Shown here piece by piece: positions 20,421-31,698 of a stretch of 64,000 bases of DNA; the stretch's first letter is position 1, and every line of letters begins with the position of its first letter. The stretch is from Oryctolagus cuniculus (taxonomy: Eukaryota > Chordata > Mammalia > Lagomorpha > Leporidae). The translations under genes were made by a program, and so were the position numbers. Location of the stretch: the NCBI RefSeq assembly GCF_964237555.1, contig NC_091445.1, forward strand, positions 20,222,485 to 20,286,484, read 5' to 3'. The notes beneath the pieces were generated by a model. The model had not been told where the DNA came from, ran no database searches, and was given only the letters and a program-made list of their open reading frames with translations.

Positions 20421-21007
20421 TTTGCTTCCAGCTGTCTCAAGAATAACTACAAGATAAAGGTTCTGGTAGGCTGCCCTTCTATTCCTCTCCTTAAGATCAA
20501 GTTAGGAAAAGCCTGCTCTTCCTGAGTGGTTTGAATGGTCACTTTGACACCTACCCCTTCACTTGATGGCAGGTGACAAGGAGCATTCCATAATGGCGAC
20601 AGGGAAGGAAACTGCCACAGTCCACTGACAACTATCTCAGGTTAACTCTTTTGCCATTCTTCATCTCTGCTCATGGCCTTTCTAACATACTTTGTGGAGC
20701 AGGGTCATAAACGCAATTCTCTCACACACTTTTCATCAGTCCAAGTTGGCTGGCTCTGTCCTTCTTTGCTGTGCAGGAGTGGTTGGCACTGCTGCCTTTG
20801 GGCTTCCATGCAAACTGATGCAAGGGTCCTGTTTTTACCTCTAGTTAAAATCTCCATTTAGGATACCTTGCTTTAAGTGGATTTCTGCCTCTAAGAATAT
20901 GGCCATCTAAAGATGCTTGATGTATGCTAGAGAATGTCTAAGTACCCAAATAAAAATATTATACCAATTTTTTTTAGTTACCATTGATATTGGAAGCATT
21001 TTGTTAT
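20421..21007. other. Unique sequence, no feature supported
   Basis: No repeat or gene recognised. A short open frame at 20673-20861 has no visible domain. Confidence 0.4.
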
Positions 21008-21019
21008 TCCTATTGTTTT

Positions 21020-21351
21020 ATTTATTTATTTATTTATTTATTTAACAGGTAGAGCTACAGAGAGAGAGAGACAGACAGAGAGAAAGGTCTTCGTTCTGTT
21101 GGTTCACTCCCCAAATGGCTGCCACGGCCGGTGCTGCACCGATCTGAAGCCAGGAGCCAGGCGCTTCCCCCTGGTCTCCCACATGGGTGAAGGGGCCCAA
21201 GCACCTGGGCCATCCTCCACTGCCCTTCCGGGCCACAGCAGAGAGCTAGACTGAAATAGGAGCAACTGGGACTAGAACGCGGCGTCTAGAACCAGGACTA
21301 GAACTCTGCCGCAGACGGAGGATTAACCAAGTGAGCCATGGCGCTGGCCCC
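21020..21351 (-). mobile_element. C repeat (CSINE2-type) with perfect TSD
   Basis: Antisense copy. It starts with a TTTA microsatellite (about 21017-21044, the A tail side), then AACAGGTAGAGC, (GA)n, AAAGGTCTTC and a full body. Its head ends ...GAGCCATGGCGCTGGCCCC. The 12-bp TSD TCCTATTGTTTT is at 21008-21019 and 21352-21363. It has a small internal duplication of GACTAGAAC-type words (about 21271-21302). Confidence 0.95.
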
Positions 21352-21363
21352 TCCTATTGTTTT

Positions 21364-21859
21364 TACATCATTAAAATTCAATTAAATGAGGAAATAAAGT
21401 CAAGATACGCAGTTTATCTAGGAGCTAGTTTTAGACAGGTAATAAGGGAACAGTTGACATCACTTTCACTGAATTAGAAGAAAATGCTTTTCATGCAAAC
21501 TTTCTTTACTCTTATAGTTAAATATTGAAAAAAAAGAAATAAAATAGGGAAGTGAGGAGACTATGGCAAGAGGAGAAAAGCAGGACCTGAGAAGAAAGGG
21601 ATAATGTGGGGGAATGTGAAGGAGCAAGTTCAGGGGGAGAGGTGGAAACATTTACAACTCAGGTTAATCTGTCAAATCAAGCTCCACCAAAAATAAACTT
21701 GACTCATCCCTGCCACATCTTCCAAGGAGCAACACATTGACCAGTAGTTATTTCCTGATTCTTGCCCAGAAAAGGTACTGAGAGCCAGATTTATGCAATC
21801 ATTTTAGAACCCCTTCCACATAACATGGCACAATATAGCAACATTAATATTAATGTTCA
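21364..21859. other. Unique sequence, no feature supported
   Basis: AT-rich. A GA-rich stretch near 21545-21640 gives a low-complexity open frame on the minus strand only. Confidence 0.4.
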
Positions 21860-22055
21860 GAACAGAACAGTGTTTGCAGAGGTAGCATGGTTGCTGCAAT
21901 GAAGATCTTTCTTGTCTCCAGATTCTGTCCTTTATTAGCTGATTAGTCCTGGCAGCATTGCTCGTTATCAGTGAGTTTCAAGCTCCTCATCCATAGAATG
22001 ACAGTAATCATGATTTTCTTGCTCAGTTCATGTGATAATTGGGTGCTGAGGTGGG
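21860..22055 (+). repeat. MIR (ancient tRNA-derived SINE)
   Basis: Sense MIR. TTAGCTGATTAGTCCTGGCA, then GAGTTTCAAGCTCCTCATCC-like core, then AGAATGACAGTAATCATGAT, in the order seen in MIR. Diverged. Confidence 0.6.
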
Positions 22056-23380
22056 ATATGGTTTGGAATTTTGAACCTCAAAGCTCTTAGGAAGATTAGG
22101 CATATTGCCTTGTCAATGACCTATCAACACCAAGAAAGACATGGACGTTTCTAATTGATCTTCTTTCATCTGTTTTTTCTTGTTGACAGCGTGCATACCA
22201 TTGTTCTTCCTCAAGTGAGATGTCATATGTAAAGTGCCTCTTACATTTTTCTGGGTGCATAACTACTACTCAGTACATGAGTTTTTGTTTTCCTTCTCCT
22301 CCCAGTTCTCCAACTGAAATGTGTTGTTTGGGAATATCTGGTTGATTTACAGCAACACTGTCAGGGTCTTTTCCTTTCAGAATGCAGCAGAGGGTGTGTA
22401 TATCCAGAGAGCATGCTACTGTGCATTCTCATATTTATTGCATTTCAATATTGTTTGCGTGGAAAGCATTTTCTTCTAATTTGGTGAAAGTGACTCTTCC
22501 CTTATTACTATTATTCCCTTATTATCTGCCTAAAACAAGCTCCTAGGTAAACTGTGTATCTTGACTTTATTTCCTCATTTAATTGAAGTTTATTGATGTG
22601 AAAACAATAAGGATAACAAAATGCGTCCCAATATCTATGATAACTAAAAAAAAAAAAAGCAAGTAGAAGAGTAATAAAATGCATTAGTACTTTGAACATA
22701 TCCTTTCTTCTTCATTCATTGGGTAAAAAAAAAAAAATCTTGAAAGAAAATGTAAAATGTAGTTTTGTGCCAGCAGTAATTAGCAAGAATAGCTTGATAA
22801 GAAACAGTGATGGAAGAATCAATGACAAATGTCAATAAAGTATAGCCCAAATGAGGCTTCTGTTTTTCATATTAGGTATTTACACATTGACTTAGCCAAA
22901 TGATTGAGGAATGACATTCTTAATCCCAAACAGTGTGTCATAAAAAGACTGTAAACTATTTTGACCTTTTTAAACCATATCAAGCTTTTCCAGTTGCCAA
23001 AGAGAGTATACTCGAAGGCTTTATAAGCAGTAATGCCTTCCTATTAAGAACTACAGTTGTTTCATTAGATAGAATTTAAAACTGCAAAAAAATTAAAGAA
23101 AATCAGGAACCAAGTGAAACACTTAAAATTTTTTTATTAATATTGCACTTTCAGATCTTGACTGTAGACAGAATCCTAAGATTGGTAGTATTTTAAAATA
23201 TTTTGTTTGCTTTAACTTGTCAAACTTCCACTTGGGTTGGTCTTGGTTTCTTCTCTTCCCTTTCTCATTATCATAAAACAAACAAACAAAACAAAAGATT
23301 GTGACTACTCCCATCAGAGTTTGCTGATGCTAAAACCCTACCCTTCCAGGTGAGACAAATGGATCCTGAATCCCATATTT
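22056..23380. other. About 1.3 kb unique sequence
   Basis: AT-rich DNA with several short homopolymer A runs (e.g. 22647-22658, 22726-22737). No gene or transposon that I can support. Confidence 0.45.
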
Positions 23381-23381
23381 A

Positions 23382-23560
23382 GACTACGGTTTATTTTTTT
23401 TGTCTGTATTTTGATTTGGATGATTTTTTTGTTGTAATGGGGAATTTTCTTGTGCATTGTATGGTGTTTGGCCACATCCTTGGCCTACACCCTCTAGATG
23501 CCATTAGTACGTCTAATTTGTGATTATTAAAAATACAGAACATCAAACCCAGGCACTCTG
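23382..23560 (-). mobile_element. hAT-Charlie non-autonomous element (MER20-like)
   Basis: CTTGTGCATTGTATGGTGTTT...GGCCTACACCCTCTAGATGCCA matches the mid-part of the MER20-type element in the orientation I take as reverse. A decayed TTTGATTTGGATGATTTTTTT precedes it. The family name is from memory. A second copy lies at 31383-31580. Old mammal-wide DNA transposon. Confidence 0.68.
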
Positions 23561-23589
23561 ATTTGGAACATAGGTGTGTTAATCAATCT

Positions 23590-23790
23590 TTTTAACTTTT
23601 TTATTATTTAATTTATTTTTTAAGGAATTCACATTTCATATGTACATCTTTGGGAATATAGTTGTTCTTCCCTCCATACCTGTCCTCCCACCCACACCCC
23701 CACCCCTCCCCCTCTTCCTCCCTCTCCCCTTCCCAGTCCCGTTCTCCATTAAGATTCATTTTCAATTAACATTGTACATTTCTAAACCAG
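23590..23790 (-). mobile_element. L1 3' end fragment
   Basis: Complement of an L1 3' terminus: T/A-rich tail side (23590-23640), a C-rich tract CCTCCCACCCACACCCCC to CCCTCTCCCC (23690-23735), then ATTAAGATTCATTTTCAATT as in the other L1 3' ends here. 5' truncated within the 3' UTR, no ORF. Confidence 0.8.
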
Positions 23791-23934
23791 TGTCTGCCCT
23801 GAAAATAGTAGAATTTCCATGTTTATACTGGACCATGGACAAATAAGGAAGAAAATGGGTTCTAATTAGTAGACACCAAAGAGGTCTAGGATAGAGATTC
23901 TGTTGTATCAAACTAGCATGATATATTAGCTTTC

Positions 23935-24560
23935 AGACCTAGTCTGGAGATAGAATGCTTAGGATCTCTGGCTGCATTTCATGACAAGAAAGTAATCAAG
24001 GATGACTCCTGAGATTTTTTTTTTTTTTGACAGGCAGAGTTAGACTATGGGAGAGAGAGACAGAGAGAAAGGTCTTCCTTCCATTGGCTCACCCCCAAAA
24101 TGGTCATTATGGCTGGTGCGCCGAGGAGCCAGGTGCCTCCTCCTGGTCTCCCATGCGGGTGTAGGGGCCCAAGCACCCGGGCCATCCTGTACTGCCTTCC
24201 CGGGCCACAGCAGAGAGCTGGACTGGAAGAGGAGCAATTGGGACTAGAACCTGGTGCCCGTACGGGATGCCGGCGCCGCAGGCGGAAGATTAACCAAGTG
24301 AGCCACTGCGCCAGCCCCTTAGCTTAATTCTTAGGTGAATGTGGAGTAACTGAAATTGGGAAAATTTAAGGAGAAGCAGTGGTGGAAAAGTGAATGAATC
24401 AAGTTGTCCATTTTGGCCATCTTTACAATAAGATGTGTATCACACATAAAAGGATGGAAAGTAGAAGGAAAAGCAAGTCTAGAACCCAAGGAAGTAGATT
24501 TGGCTTGAGGTGTAAGCTTGGGAATCTTCTGTGTATAGATTTGAAAAGCAGTGGGAATGG
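23935..24560 (-). mobile_element. L2 fragment interrupted by C repeat
   Basis: Antisense L2. GTAATCAAGGATGACTCCTGAG (about 23992) is the complement of a conserved L2 ORF2 region and continues after the SINE with decayed L2 (24318-24560). Open frames here do not encode anything intact. Confidence 0.55.
24015..24317 (-). mobile_element. C repeat (CSINE2-type) inside L2
   Basis: Antisense: T tail (24017-24028), GACAGGCAGAGTTAG, (GA)n, AAAGGTCTTCCTTCC, body with a short internal gap near 24113-24125, then CCGTACGGGATGCCGGCGCC and head ...CCACTGCGCCAGCCCC. Little diverged. Confidence 0.93.
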
Positions 24561-24703
24561 AAAAAAATCACTTTGATGAGTGAGAGAAGAGAGCTAGAGA
24601 CCCCTGGAGTCTGGGATTTTTCAACTTAATATTCAGCTAGGATCAGTAGTCTAAATAATTTTTAACATATTGAATTCCAATTTTCTTGGGTTAAATTTTT
24701 TTT

Positions 24704-25015
24704 TATTTGTTTGACAGGTAGAGTTATAGACAGTGAGAGAAAGAGACAGAGAGAAAGGTCTTCCTTCCATTGGTTCACTCCCCTAATGGCCGCTATGGCC
24801 GTCGCGCTGCGCCAGTCCGAAGCCAGGAGCCAGGTGCTTCTCCTGGTCTCCCATTTGGGTGCAGGGCCCAAACACTTGGGCCATCCTCCACTGCTCTCTG
24901 GGGCCACAGCAGAGAGCTGGACTGGAAGAGGAGTAACCGGGACTAGAACCGGCGCCCATATGGGATGACAGTGCCACAGGCGGAGGATTAACTAAGTGAG
25001 CCATGGCACTGGCCC
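24704..25015 (-). mobile_element. C repeat (CSINE2-type) with 17-bp TSD
   Basis: Antisense full-length copy: TTTGACAGGTAGAGTT, (GA)-rich stretch, AAAGGTCTTCCTTCCATTGG, body, head ...GAGCCATGGCACTGGCCC. TSD TGGGTTAAATTTTTTTT is present at 24687-24703 and 25016-25032 without mismatch. Confidence 0.95.
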
Positions 25016-25032
25016 TGGGTTAAATTTTTTTT

Positions 25033-26504
25033 AATGATAGTCATGAAATAATTTTTTGTTTTCTTTTTCATAATTTCTAATTGAGCAATTAAAGTAGTGC
25101 ACTGACAGTGTCTTCTCTGTTACCATGGTGGTATCACAGCAGCTCCCCAGTGGGGTTGACAGAGGCCAGCACTCAGGTGATCCACATCCTGCCTAGCGTG
25201 TGAGTGAGCATTTGGGCAGCTTCGTGTGGGATGAGTCAGAAAGGTTATTATTTTTTTAAAATTCAAATCTTTAAAATTCTTGTTATTTTCTTTGATTTTG
25301 GCTGTCTTTGCTTAATTTTCTTGTCAGTCATTCTTAACCTGACAGCTGTATGAGGTCAAGCAGAATTAAACTGAGAAAATAATCACAGTTTTTAAATGTA
25401 CTTTTCTGAAAGCTACAAATGAAAGATGAATAGTCAATGTATGAGATAGCTTCCATTCTGCACTTAAAAGGAATCTTACCCCAAATGATGATGACTTGTA
25501 GAATTAAGAGTTGAGTGTTTGTATTACTTTGTAGGCACCTTTGCATATATAGACATGTAGAGGCTGTATTATTTTCTACAAACAAGGCTTATGGATTTTC
25601 TATCAAGTTAAAGTTATTTTGTTAATATGATCCCTGCAGTTGATAATATAACTCTTCGTGAGCTTAGACTAACCATATGCCTTCCCAGTTGGGCTGTAAA
25701 GGAATCAACAACTAGTTTAGAGTTCCTGGGGGCAACATTTAGAAGATTTAGCTTGTCCAATTTGGGCCATTTTTATTACTTCTCTATCTTTTGCAATTCC
25801 CTGGGTTTTTATCCTTAGCTTTGGTGCTCAAGAAAGCTTTGGTGGAGGCTTTTTGTAGATAACTTAGTGGCTTTGACAGGCCAAGAATATAGTCTGGAGC
25901 CAACATAAGCTCAAGGATCATTTTTGTATTCATTTATTAACAGAAAATATTACTGTTCTTTAGAGATTAAAAAATCAGTTGCGTAGAAAATATGCAAACT
26001 TGTACCCTGATGGGAGTTCTGTATTCATTTGTATTTACTTTTATTTCTTGCTAAGAGCTCAGATAAGAACTGGGTGGAAATGTTGTCATTTTGTATCTTT
26101 GAATTTGCCCTTAATAAGGGATAAATTTTTCCTGCCAAATGAGAAGAGTAAGGCAACAAAACCCCATGATTCTGTAACATTGATTTTCTATTAAACTAAT
26201 AAGCAAATTGACAAGCAGGATATGAAGGAGGTCATGGCTAGTTTAGGGAGGCATCTGCTGAAGGCTTGATATGAAACCCATTTTGCTCTGAACATATCGA
26301 ATAGATGCTATAAGAAAAATAAACATTTAGGAGGCTGCTGGTATCGTGTATTCCTTCTGTGTAGAATTCCATATGGAAATTGTTACCATTTGATGTAGAT
26401 GCTGGTTTTTAGAGAGCCATGTGGTAAGAAAAAGTAATGTAGGCATTTTACCTTGTTAACACAAAATAATAATAAAAAAATGCTTACTTGAACTTACAAG
26501 GCAC
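25033..26504. other. About 1.5 kb unique sequence
   Basis: No repeat or gene recognised. Short open frames (25627-25818, 25979-26194) have no domain features. Confidence 0.45.
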
Positions 26505-26645
26505 AGGGTCACTGATTCAACATCTACTGGGTGCCAACAATGCGCTCAGAACTGTGCTGTGTGATGTGAGTTTGAAGATTACTGAGATATGCAAATACAG
26601 TTTCTGGCCTTGCTCTCAAGGTTAAGTTCTGACTAGATCAATGCT
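26505..26645 (-). repeat. L2 3'-end fragment
   Basis: CACTGATTCAACATCTACTGGGTGCCA... is the complement of the L2 3' end (TATTGAGCACCTACTATGTGCC-type), followed by a decayed CTGGCCTTGCTCTCAAG stretch. Old and diverged. Confidence 0.55.
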
Positions 26646-26689
26646 CCTTTAGCTTTGACATGTTCTTGAATTTCAGAAACTTAAATAAC

Positions 26690-27110
26690 CCAAATGCAAT
26701 GGTTAATTTTATCTGTCATCTTGTCTGGGACATGGGGTGTATAGATATTTAAACATTATTCTATGTCTGTATGGGTGTTTCTGAATGAAATTAATACTTG
26801 AGTTGGTAATGAAGATTGGCCCTCACGATGTGAATGGGTCTCATCCAATTAATTGGAGACCCGAATAGAATAAAAACAGAGCAAGGTAGACTTTATTCTC
26901 TTTGCCTTACTCTTTTCAAGCTGAGCTGGGATGAGGCATTGTTTTTCTATAGTCTGATGGGAACTGCATCCCATGCTCCCTTGGGTCTGCAGCTTGCAGA
27001 GAACAGATTGTGAGATTTCTTAGCTTCCACAATAATTTGACCCAGTATGTGCACATATGTGAGTTTATGCTAGCTGTTATTTTTCTCTGGAGAACTCTAA
27101 CACACCAAGG
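26690..27110 (+). repeat. Ancient LTR-like interspersed repeat, unassigned
   Basis: Strong resemblance in order to an old mammalian repeat: GGTTAATTTTATCTGTCATC start, GGGTGTTTCTGAATGA, CTCATCCAATTAATTGGAGA with ACCCGAATAGAATAAAAAC, GTCTGCAGCTTGCAGAGAAC with AGATTGTGAGATTTCTTAGC, and CTCTGGAGAACTCTAACAC at the end. Probably a solo LTR of an ancient ERVL/MaLR-type family. I do not assign the name. Confidence 0.5.
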
Positions 27111-27244
27111 TGCTCCAGATGAGAAGTAGATAAAGAAGATCAACTTTAGAGAGATGCCCTGGAAAAATCTGGGACAATTCAGTCCTACGGCCTCTGAAAA
27201 AAAAACAATCTTGGTTCACTCTTGGGAATGTGCCCCTTTTAATA

Positions 27245-27821
27245 GAAAACTTTTATTTAATAAATAGAAATTTCGAAAGTACAACTTTTGTATTATAGCG
27301 GTTTTTCCCCTATAACAACCCTCCTGCCCACAAACCATCCCATCTCCTACTCCCTCTCCCATCCTACTCTTCATTAAGATTCATTTTTAATTATCTTTAT
27401 ATACAGAAGATCAATTCTATACTAAGTAAAGATTTCAACAGTTTGCACCCACACAGACACACACAGTATAAAGTACTGTTTGAAGATTAGTTTTACCGTT
27501 AATTCTCATAGTACAACACATTAAGGGCAGAGGTCCCACATGGGGAGCAAGCGCACAGTGACTCCTGTTGTTGATTTAACAATTGACACTCTTATTTATG
27601 AAGTCAGTAATTATCCCGAGGCTCTTGTCATGAGCTGCCAAGGCTATGGAAGCCTATTGAGTTCACAAACTCTGACCTTATTTGGACAAGGCCATAATCA
27701 AAGTGGAAGTTCTCTCCTCTCTTCAGAGAAAGGTACCTCCTTCTTTGATGGCCCCTTGTTTCCACTGGGATCTCACTCACAGAGATCCTTCATTTTGGTC
27801 CTTTTTTTTTTTTGCCCTTGA
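27245..27821 (-). mobile_element. L1 3' UTR, 5' truncated
   Basis: Antisense L1 3' end: tail side TTTTATTTAATAAATAGAAA, C-rich tract (27320-27360), ACAGAAGATCAATTC, then 3' UTR collinear with 1384-1820, e.g. ATGAGCTGCCAAGGCTATGG and GAGAAAGGTACCTCCTTCTT. It stops inside the T tract of the UTR (27800-27812), the same tract seen at 1808-1822. Unlike 321-1381 it lacks the internal poly(A), so it represents the ordinary 3' UTR form. Confidence 0.9.
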
Positions 27822-27978
27822 ATGTTAAATTACAAATATCTCAGACTGAAGTTCAAAAGTATCAGTCATACAAGTTAATAATAATAGGTCTATCTACAAC
27901 CCAGAAAGACTTGTGTACATAAGCCACACAGTAGAAACTGGAATTTGCTTTATGGGAAAGGGATGCAAATAAATTTGG

Positions 27979-28302
27979 GAGGTTTGCACGGTGGCATAGT
28001 GGGTAAAGCTGTGCTTGTGACACCAGTATCATATGAGCATAGATTCATGTGCTGGCTGCTTCATTTCTGATCCAGCTCTCTGCTAATGGTGTGGGCAAAA
28101 CCATGGAAGATGGTCCAAGTGTTTTGGCCCCTGCCACTCAAATGGGAGACCCAGATGAGTCTCTTGGCTCCTGGTTTTGGCCTGGCCCAGTCCTGGCTAT
28201 TGCAGACAGCTAGGAGGTGAACCGGTAGATGGAAGACATCCCCCCCCATCTCTTTGTAACTCTTTCAAATAAGTATATAAATATAAAAAAAAATAAATTT
28301 TT
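27979..28302 (+). mobile_element. Old C repeat
   Basis: Sense copy: GGTTTGCACGGTGGCATAGT head, GATCCAGCTCTCTGCTAATG, GGTCCAAGTGTTTTGGCCCC, CAAATGGGAGACCCAGATGA, ATGGAAGACATC, then TCTTTCAAATAAGTATATAA and a short A-rich tail. Diverged. Confidence 0.9.
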
Positions 28303-28915
28303 AAGGTGATATATCTAATTTGCAATGGGTAACAACAAGGGCTCAATGTTCAAAAGTAAAGAATGGAGATAGAAAACCCAAAACTACTTTCCTGAGCTTT
28401 TGAGATAAAATATTGAAACATTTTGTGTACCTGGCTACAATAAGCCAAGATTAGTCAAAAGGTCATTGACTAAGCCGATGTCCAGATTTCTACTTTAATG
28501 ACTCAAAAAGTAGCTGCCTGATTAAGTTTCATGTAATTTGCATGCATCCTACAATACAAAGCCCATAAAAGAATCATATGAAGTAAAACGAACAACAACA
28601 ACAACAAAACCACAGCATTATTATGATTCTTAAAAAACAATAGCCAGTGAGAACAACTAACCACAGGTGCACTCAATTTCTCTGTTTTGGGAGGACTAAC
28701 ATTGTGAAGTTTCATGTTCTTAAATCATCAAATAAGAGATAATATTGTGCACCATTAGTCTCAGGGTGCACTCACTGAGTGCCTGGCAGGGGAAGCCAAG
28801 TAATATTTGTCCACAGTGATTTTATAGTCAATACAGAAACACTTCATAAAGTTCTAGAAGATTTTGGGAGAGGCTTTTTTTTTTTTTTAACCGTATTGGT
28901 TAAAAGTTGTCACTC
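28303..28915. other. Unique sequence, no feature supported
   Basis: AT-rich. An ACAACAACAAC short repeat lies near 28589-28608 and a T tract at 28875-28888. No gene seen. Confidence 0.4.
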
Positions 28916-29213
28916 TGGGCTGGTGTTATGGTGCAGCTGATTAAGCTGCTGCCTGTGATGCTGACATCCCATATGAGTACTGATTCAAGTCCCGGCTTCT
29001 CCACTTCCAATCCAGCTCTCTGCTAATGAACCTGGGAAGGCAGAGAATTATGGTCCAAGTGCTTGGACCCATGCCACCCATGTGGGAGCCCCAGGTGGAG
29101 TTCCAGGCTCTTGGCTTCTGCCCAGTCCAGCCTTGGCTATTGTGGCCATTTGGGGAGTAAACCTCTCTTTGTAACTCTGCCCCTTTCAAATAAAATAAAT
29201 AAATCTCTTTAAA
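28916..29213 (+). mobile_element. Old C repeat
   Basis: Sense copy: GGGCTGGTGTTATGGTGCAG head, CATCCCATATGAGTACTG, CCAATCCAGCTCTCTGCTAA, CACCCATGTGGGAGCCCC, TTGTGGCCATTTGGGGAG, and TTTCAAATAAAATAAATAAA tail. The TGGAAGATCTCTCTC segment before the tail is partly missing. Confidence 0.9.
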
Positions 29214-29549
29214 AAGTTGTATGTTTTGGTTTGTTGTACATGTGAGCTAAATGACCCATTTTAGCATCATGTGTGACTTTCTTTATTAGCTCTAGAAATA
29301 TATCCTAGGGCCACAGCTACCATTACTATTCACTCACTATTTATTTAAATAGGAAAAAAACATAGACAAAAATCAAAGAACAAAAAGTTGGCTATCCAGC
29401 ATTAGTGGACTAGAATCTCTTCCTCATACTTTGAGCTATCCAATGCTTTTGTCTCCAGCCATTCCTCTATTCTTCTTGTGTGTATCACCTCATAGATTTT
29501 TATGAGCACCATACCTCTAAGCTGTTTTATGTAATTGGCCTCAACCTGT

Positions 29550-29700
29550 TTCCATCAATACATCAATATGTGAGACATTACTTAACCTCTTTATGTATAG
29601 GTTTCCTAATGCCTTCTTGGTAGCATAGTTGTATGAATTGAAATCATACAATAACCATATTTAATATTGTATCTGGCATGTATCAAACATAAAAGCACTT
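29550..29700 (+). repeat. MIR fragment
   Basis: ACATTACTTAACCTCTTTAT followed by GTTTCCTAATGCC and a decayed TTGTATGAATTGAAATCATA...GTATCTGGCATGTATC, the order found in MIR. Old. Confidence 0.55.
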
Positions 29701-29704
29701 TAAG

Positions 29705-29815
29705 TTTTTAGTTTATTCTGCAAATAGTTGCAAGCACATTCTATGTGCTTATCACTGGTCTAATTACTGAGGAATCAGAGGTGAACAGGAGAGACCTGAT
29801 TTCCTGCTAAGGTTA
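29705..29815 (-). repeat. L2 3'-end fragment
   Basis: CAAGCACATTCTATGTGCTT then a decayed form of the L2 3' region reading GAGGAATCAGAGGTGAACAG. Antisense and short. Confidence 0.45.
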
Positions 29816-30019
29816 GGTGATATCTGCAATGATTTTTAAATATAATAAAAGTTTCATTGAATTCCAATTGCAAGTAAAAAAAATAGAAGAAGTAAAGTGA
29901 GTGGTGTATAAGTTGGGATGATGCTAACCAGCACATCTTTATTTGGATGGACTGGTCGTTTAAGCCTAGCATTTATTCCCATTGGTTGGTGCCTGTGCTA
30001 GAACAGTAGTTAACCATTC

Positions 30020-30120
30020 AAATATTATTACTGAATATGAATAAAGTAGTTAATAAAATAATCCATGAAAAGTGCTTAGCATGATATCTGGCCCAGAGTA
30101 AGTGTTCAATTCCAAATAAC
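30020..30120 (+). repeat. MIR/L2 3'-tail fragment
   Basis: AAAAGTGCTTAGCATGATAT followed by CTGGCCCAGAGTAAGTGTTC matches the shared MIR/L2 3' tail. Only the end of the element is present. Confidence 0.55.
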
Positions 30121-30127
30121 TTTGGAA

Positions 30128-30412
30128 GTAGGTATTTTGGAATAACAAGTTAAGTCATTGGTTGGGACACCCACAATTCATATTGAAGTGCTTATGTATG
30201 AGTTTTGCCTCCACTTCCAATCTAGCTTCCTGCTAATATGCACACAGTGAGGTAGCAGATGATTGATAAAGTACTTGGGTCCCTATTACTCAAGTTGGGG
30301 ACTTGGATGGAACTCCTGGCTCCTGCTTTTGGCCTGGAGAGTGAATCAGAAGATGGAATATCCCTCTCTCTCTCTGTCACTCTGCCCTTAAAATAAATAA
30401 AGATAAATAAAC
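30128..30412 (+). mobile_element. Old C repeat
   Basis: Sense copy, very diverged head (30135-30190), then TTCCTGCTAATATGCACACA, AAGTACTTGGGTCCCTATTA, AACTCCTGGCTCCTGCTTTT, GATGGAATATCCCTCTC and AAATAAATAAAGATAAATAA tail. A deletion has removed the segment between CCTGG and AGAGTGAATC. Confidence 0.85.
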
Positions 30413-30876
30413 TTCAAAATTGCTAATTTTTAACATTATAATGCAAAGACGAATTGTACTCCTAAAAAGAGGTGCATCATCTAGTATTAGAGAACACTTG
30501 TTTTCCAAATGACCATAATATAAGACAGAAGATGGTAAACTTCATAAAAAACTCTAGAAATTTTTGAGAAGGGAGACCATGTTCCATGACAGAAATAAGA
30601 AAGTAAGAATGATGAGAGACTTGATATAGGAGAAAGTTTTTCAGTAAGATTTAGAGAATTGACTTAGTTTGGATATCTAAGGACGTGAGGAGGGAATGAT
30701 AGTTATGCAAACAGAAACGAAACAGTCCAAGCAGAATTGGGAAAGAACTGATAAAACTATGCAGAAGATTATGGAGAGGATCCTAAAAGATGTTCCATTT
30801 AACTGAAACTTTGTGGAATAAAATGCAGTATATATTGTCTGGCTAGGTATTATAAACTTACTTTAAAGAGTCCTGA
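30413..30876. other. Unique or highly decayed sequence
   Basis: A-rich. It vaguely recalls LINE-derived sequence but I cannot support an assignment. No open frame of note. Confidence 0.35.
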
Positions 30877-31208
30877 ATGGGGTTTAGTGCTATGGCACAG
30901 TGGGTTAAGCTGCCACCTTCAATGCTCATATGGGCACTGGTTGGTGTCCAGGCTGCTTCACTTCTGTTCCAGTTCCCTGCTAATGCATCTGGGGAAGCAG
31001 TGGACATGGCTCAAGTGCTTGGGCCCCTACTGCTCATGAGGAGACCTAGATGAAGCTCTTGGTTCCTAGTTTCAGCCCAGCCTAAACTCAGTCATTGTGG
31101 CCATTTGGGGGAATGAATCAACGGTTGGAAGATTTCTCCTTGTCTCTATCTCTCCTCTCTCTATATACCTCTGCCTTTCAAGTAAATAAATAAATCTTTA
31201 AAAAAAGA
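30877..31208 (+). mobile_element. Old C repeat
   Basis: Sense copy: GGTTTAGTGCTATGGCACAG head, TCATATGGGCACTGGTTGG, CCAGTTCCCTGCTAATGCAT, TCAAGTGCTTGGGCCCCTAC, GTGGCCATTTGGGGGAATGA, GCCTTTCAAGTAAATAAATA. An A/T-rich run of AAAGATTTT words follows to about 31243, perhaps slipped tail sequence. Confidence 0.92.
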
Positions 31209-31382
31209 TTTTAAAATCTTTTTAAAAATTTTTAAAAAAGATTTCCTCTGAATGGCATATTGGAATTTGGATTTGGCTGAGCCAAAAGATGAAGCATAGC
31301 AGTCAGTCAACTAGTGCTACAACCTCTTACCTGCTCAAAGAACAAGTTAGGGCAGCATGATTCAAAGTTCTCACTCATCATT

Positions 31383-31580
31383 ATTAACAGTTTTGAGTTG
31401 GGTAATTTTTTTTTTTTTGTAAAGGGGCTGTTCACTGAATTGTAGATGTTTAGCAGCATCTCTGGCTTCTATCCACTAGATACCAGTAGACCCTCCCATG
31501 GAGTAATGAAACAATAACTCCTGAAATTGCCAAATATCCTCTAGAAGGCAAAAGTGGCTCCAGCTTAGAAACAGTGGCAT
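31383..31580 (-). mobile_element. hAT-Charlie non-autonomous element (MER20-like)
   Basis: GATGTTTAGCAGCATCTCTG, ATCCACTAGATACCAGTAG and ATTGCCAAATATCCTCTAG, in that order, match the MER20-type element better than the copy at 23382. A T run (31408-31421) has expanded inside it. It lies about 115 bp left of the solo LTR. The family name is from memory. Confidence 0.72.
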
Positions 31581-31693
31581 AGATGATAGCATGGAAGAGC
31601 AAATTTTCAGCAGTTATTGAAAATGTTTCCCTTTTCTCTTCACATGTGGATCAATTTCTGGGCTCTCTTAGCTCAAAGGAAGATTTATATCAA

Positions 31694-31698
31694 TGTAG
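31694..31698. repeat. Left 5-bp TSD of solo LTR
   Basis: TGTAG directly before the LTR, repeated at 32076-32080 directly after it. Confidence 0.8.
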